Shown here piece by piece: positions 62,088-64,000 of a stretch of DNA of 64,000 nucleotides. The notes below the pieces were generated by a model that had not been told where the DNA came from, ran no database searches, and saw only the letters and a list, made by a program, of their open reading frames with translations. Within the stretch, counting starts at the first letter, position 1. Every line of letters begins with the position of its first letter. The stretch comes from Gerris lacustris. Taxonomy: Eukaryota > Arthropoda > Insecta > Hemiptera > Gerridae. The translations under genes and the position numbers were made by a program. Location: assembly GCA_951217055.1 (NCBI GenBank), contig OX578280.1:59420633-59484632 (forward strand), in the 5' to 3' direction.

Positions 62088-63904
62088 CTAATAGACGTTT
62101 ATCTTATCTGGTTCATGCATTAACTTCCAAATGCGTCGATTAAACCTTCCATAATCATCTTTATCATCCGGTCCCCTAATAACTGCGATCCATCTTCTTC
62201 CACCTTCTTTAATGTCTTCTCCCCACTCCCCTCCTATTTCCCATCCATCATTTCCTGATACCCACCCTCCTCTACTTTTGCCTTTTTCCGCAATAGTCCA
62301 TCGACCTTCTCCACAACTGTTGCCTTTATCTTCTTTTTTCTCTTCTCCTCTCCCTGCCTTCTTTCTTCCTTCTGACCATTTTTCTCTTTCTTTATATTTT
62401 ATTTGGCCTTCTTCTTCTCCTTCTTCTTTCTCTTCTCCTCTTCCAGCCTTCTTTCTTCCTTCTGACCATTTTTGTCTTTCATTATATTTTATTTGGCCTC
62501 CTTCTTCTTTCTCTTCTCCTCTTCCAGCCTTCATTCTTCCTTCAGACGATTTTTCTCTTTCATTATATTTTATTTGGCCTCCTCCTTCTTCCTCTTCTCC
62601 TCTTCCAGCCTTCTTTCTTCCTTCTGACCATTTTTCTCTTTCATTATATTTTATTTGGCCTCCTTCTTCTTTCTCTTCTCCTCTTCCAGCCTTCTTTCTT
62701 CCTTCTGACCATTTTTCTCTTTCATTATATTTTATTTGGCCTCCTTCTTCTTTCTCTTCTCCACTTCCAGCCTTCTTTCTTCCTTCTGACCATTTTTCTC
62801 TTTCTTTATATTTCATTTGGCCTCCTTCTTTTCCTTCTTTTCCTTCTTCTTTCTCTTCTCCTCTTCCAGCCTTCTTTCTTCCTTCTGACCATTTTTCTCT
62901 TTCTTTATATTTGATTTGGTCTCCTGCTTCATTCTCTTCTCCAACTTTATGCTTATGATGAGCATTCGTTTCTGGGATCTGAAAAAAGACAATAAACTAT
63001 ATTATTATTTATTTATTATTATTTGTTTATTATTATTTATCTATTTTTAGTTTCTCATATTTGTAGTTTGATTATAAAATATTGTAATGGCTCATAATTA
63101 AAATGATTTCGATGGAATTTCACGTCTTAAGGTTCTCTGAGTCCAAAAAAGTCAGTGATAATCATTTTAAAAAATTATCGTCTATAGTCTGCGGACAAAT
63201 GATTGACCTAACGATGGCTAAGAAGTGATACCTCGTAACTACCAAAATGGTGATTTTGAGATTTTCATTATAATGACCTTGGGAGGCTTGTCTGCAAGTA
63301 CATGCGAGATCTCGTAAATGAAAAAAAATCCCTTCACATAGAAAATGGGCGTGACGGCTCGTATCAGATTCGCAAACTATTTGTTATGTGATAACTTGTA
63401 ACTGCGATAGAAAGGGGGAAGTGACACCTCGTATGTGTTTTGGTGAAGGCTAGTTGTGACACCTCATAACTGAGCTGCTAATTCGTAAGTGAGACCTCGT
63501 ACGTGTTAACTTAATTAAAGAAGTGTCATAGTGAGAACTCGTAATTACATTATTTTCTGAAATGTTATAATTTGACAGTAACTAATGTTTCAGAAGGGTT
63601 ACATGTTATAAAAATTTATAAAAGACGTAAAACAACTTAGTCAGTTAAAGTAAATTTATTTTTTAAAATAGTTTTTTATTCCTCCTGTAAACCTGACATT
63701 TTGAAGATAAGAGGTATCACTTCTTAGCCATCGCTAAGCTATTTTGATAAAATTTGGTAAACACATTAAAGTTAATCACACCCAAAGCCAAAAAAATTAT
63801 TATATTAGGGGCCAAAAATATTTACTCATGAGAAATTTTTTAATTACCTGGCTGAGGAGGATAATAAAAACTGTAACAAGAAGACTACAGATTATGAACT
63901 TCAT
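62088..63904 (-). CDS. Two-exon secreted Lys/Glu protein with seven tandem repeats (C2)
   Basis: Exon 1 (63848-63904) encodes MKFIICSLLVTVFIILLSQ, donor CAG|GTAATT. Exon 2 (62088-62978), after GTCTTTTTTCAG, begins IPETNAHHKHKVGEENEAG. Then come seven copies of a unit of about 27 residues (QIKYNEREKWSEGRKKAG followed by RGEEKEEGG), with variations of 1-6 residues, and a unique C-tail rich in Gly, Trp and Asp (GGWVSGNDGWEIGGEWGED) ending NVY. Total 315 residues. The repeats are highly charged with one conserved Trp each and no Cys. TATAAATA (63968-63975 reversed) lies 64 bp upstream of the ATG. The antisense Ser/Pro/Phe frame is a shadow. Compared with the C1 paralogue, the payload has been replaced or expanded. 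Confidence 0.8.
63212..63733. mobile_element. MITE with 23-bp perfect inverted ends and CTAA duplication
   Basis: CGATGGCTAAGAAGTGATAC (from 63212) and its reverse complement (to 63733), flanked by CTAA on both sides. C1 near 54890 has the empty site. The interior repeats variants of GACACCTCGTA six or so times. It lies in the intron of the repeat-protein gene. Confidence 0.8.
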
Positions 63905-64000
63905 TGAATTTCTGTATTAATTATTGAAGAATACTATTAATAAAATTTAACATTATTTTCCATATGGTATTTATAGTAAATTACAATCTTTTACTCCCAA

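Larger units (their letters stand above)
57590..64000. repeat. Tandem segmental duplication, copy C2
   Basis: Second copy of the C unit, enlarged by Helitron, R2-like and MITE insertions between 58491 and 61590 and by an intronic MITE. It reaches the window edge. Confidence 0.75.

Noticed and set aside
62212..62958. 248-codon Ser/Pro/Phe repeat frame on the plus strand
   Set aside because: Antisense shadow of the Lys/Glu repeat exon, which has a signal exon, a splice acceptor and a TATA box.

Overview
This is AT-rich eukaryotic DNA, most likely from an insect. The signs are spliced genes with GT-AG introns, animal-type transposons (LINEs, a Penelope-like element with a hammerhead motif, Ty3/Gypsy, a Helitron, hAT, Harbinger, piggyBac-like and many foldback elements), tRNA-derived SINEs, and trypsin-fold sequences. 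The species cannot be fixed from the sequence. There are no bacterial-style operons and no CRISPR array. Much of the window is mobile DNA and minisatellites, and most long open frames are transposon debris or shadows of repeats.

The host genes are small and split, and were assembled here by finding signal-peptide exons, splice sites and in-frame acceptor exons by eye. Positions 1-4500 hold a decayed LINE invaded by an unrelated repeat and by a Penelope-like element with a hammerhead-like 3' motif. Positions 6158-8693 (minus) hold the 5' exons of a trypsin-fold serine protease homologue whose catalytic His appears to be Ser. Positions 13729-15428 (minus) hold a second, truncated protease-like gene.

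The central and right parts contain the main discovery: at least six complete two-exon genes, plus one orphan first exon, for short secreted peptides. Exon 1 is 54-60 nt and encodes only the hydrophobic signal sequence. A phase-0 intron follows. Exon 2 starts with a short conserved bridge, [VIL][QEP]xx[ETS]xx, and then carries a completely different payload in each gene group: Pro/Arg/His-rich (17035-21639), a short His/Arg/Phe peptide (29268-30957), tiny His/Arg peptides (38402-40028 and 44358-45665), a Gly/Arg-rich protein (51465-53114), an acidic-basic Lys/Asp/Glu peptide (54542-57134), and a Lys/Glu protein with seven 27-residue-type repeats (62088-63904). The orphan first exon is at 58192-58248.

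These genes lie in tandem duplications: A1 (about 15.58-26.23 kb) and A2 (about 26.63-35.78 kb), B1 (about 36.9-41.3 kb) and B2 (about 43.1-46.7 kb), and C1 (about 52.4-57.2 kb) and C2 (about 57.6-64.0 kb). Because one copy often lacks an insertion present in the other, several transposons can be delimited by natural empty sites. The picture is a secretory gene cluster evolving by duplication, payload replacement and coding-repeat expansion, with heavy transposon traffic in its introns. What the peptides do (antimicrobial, salivary or venom, cuticle or glue, seminal) cannot be told from sequence alone.
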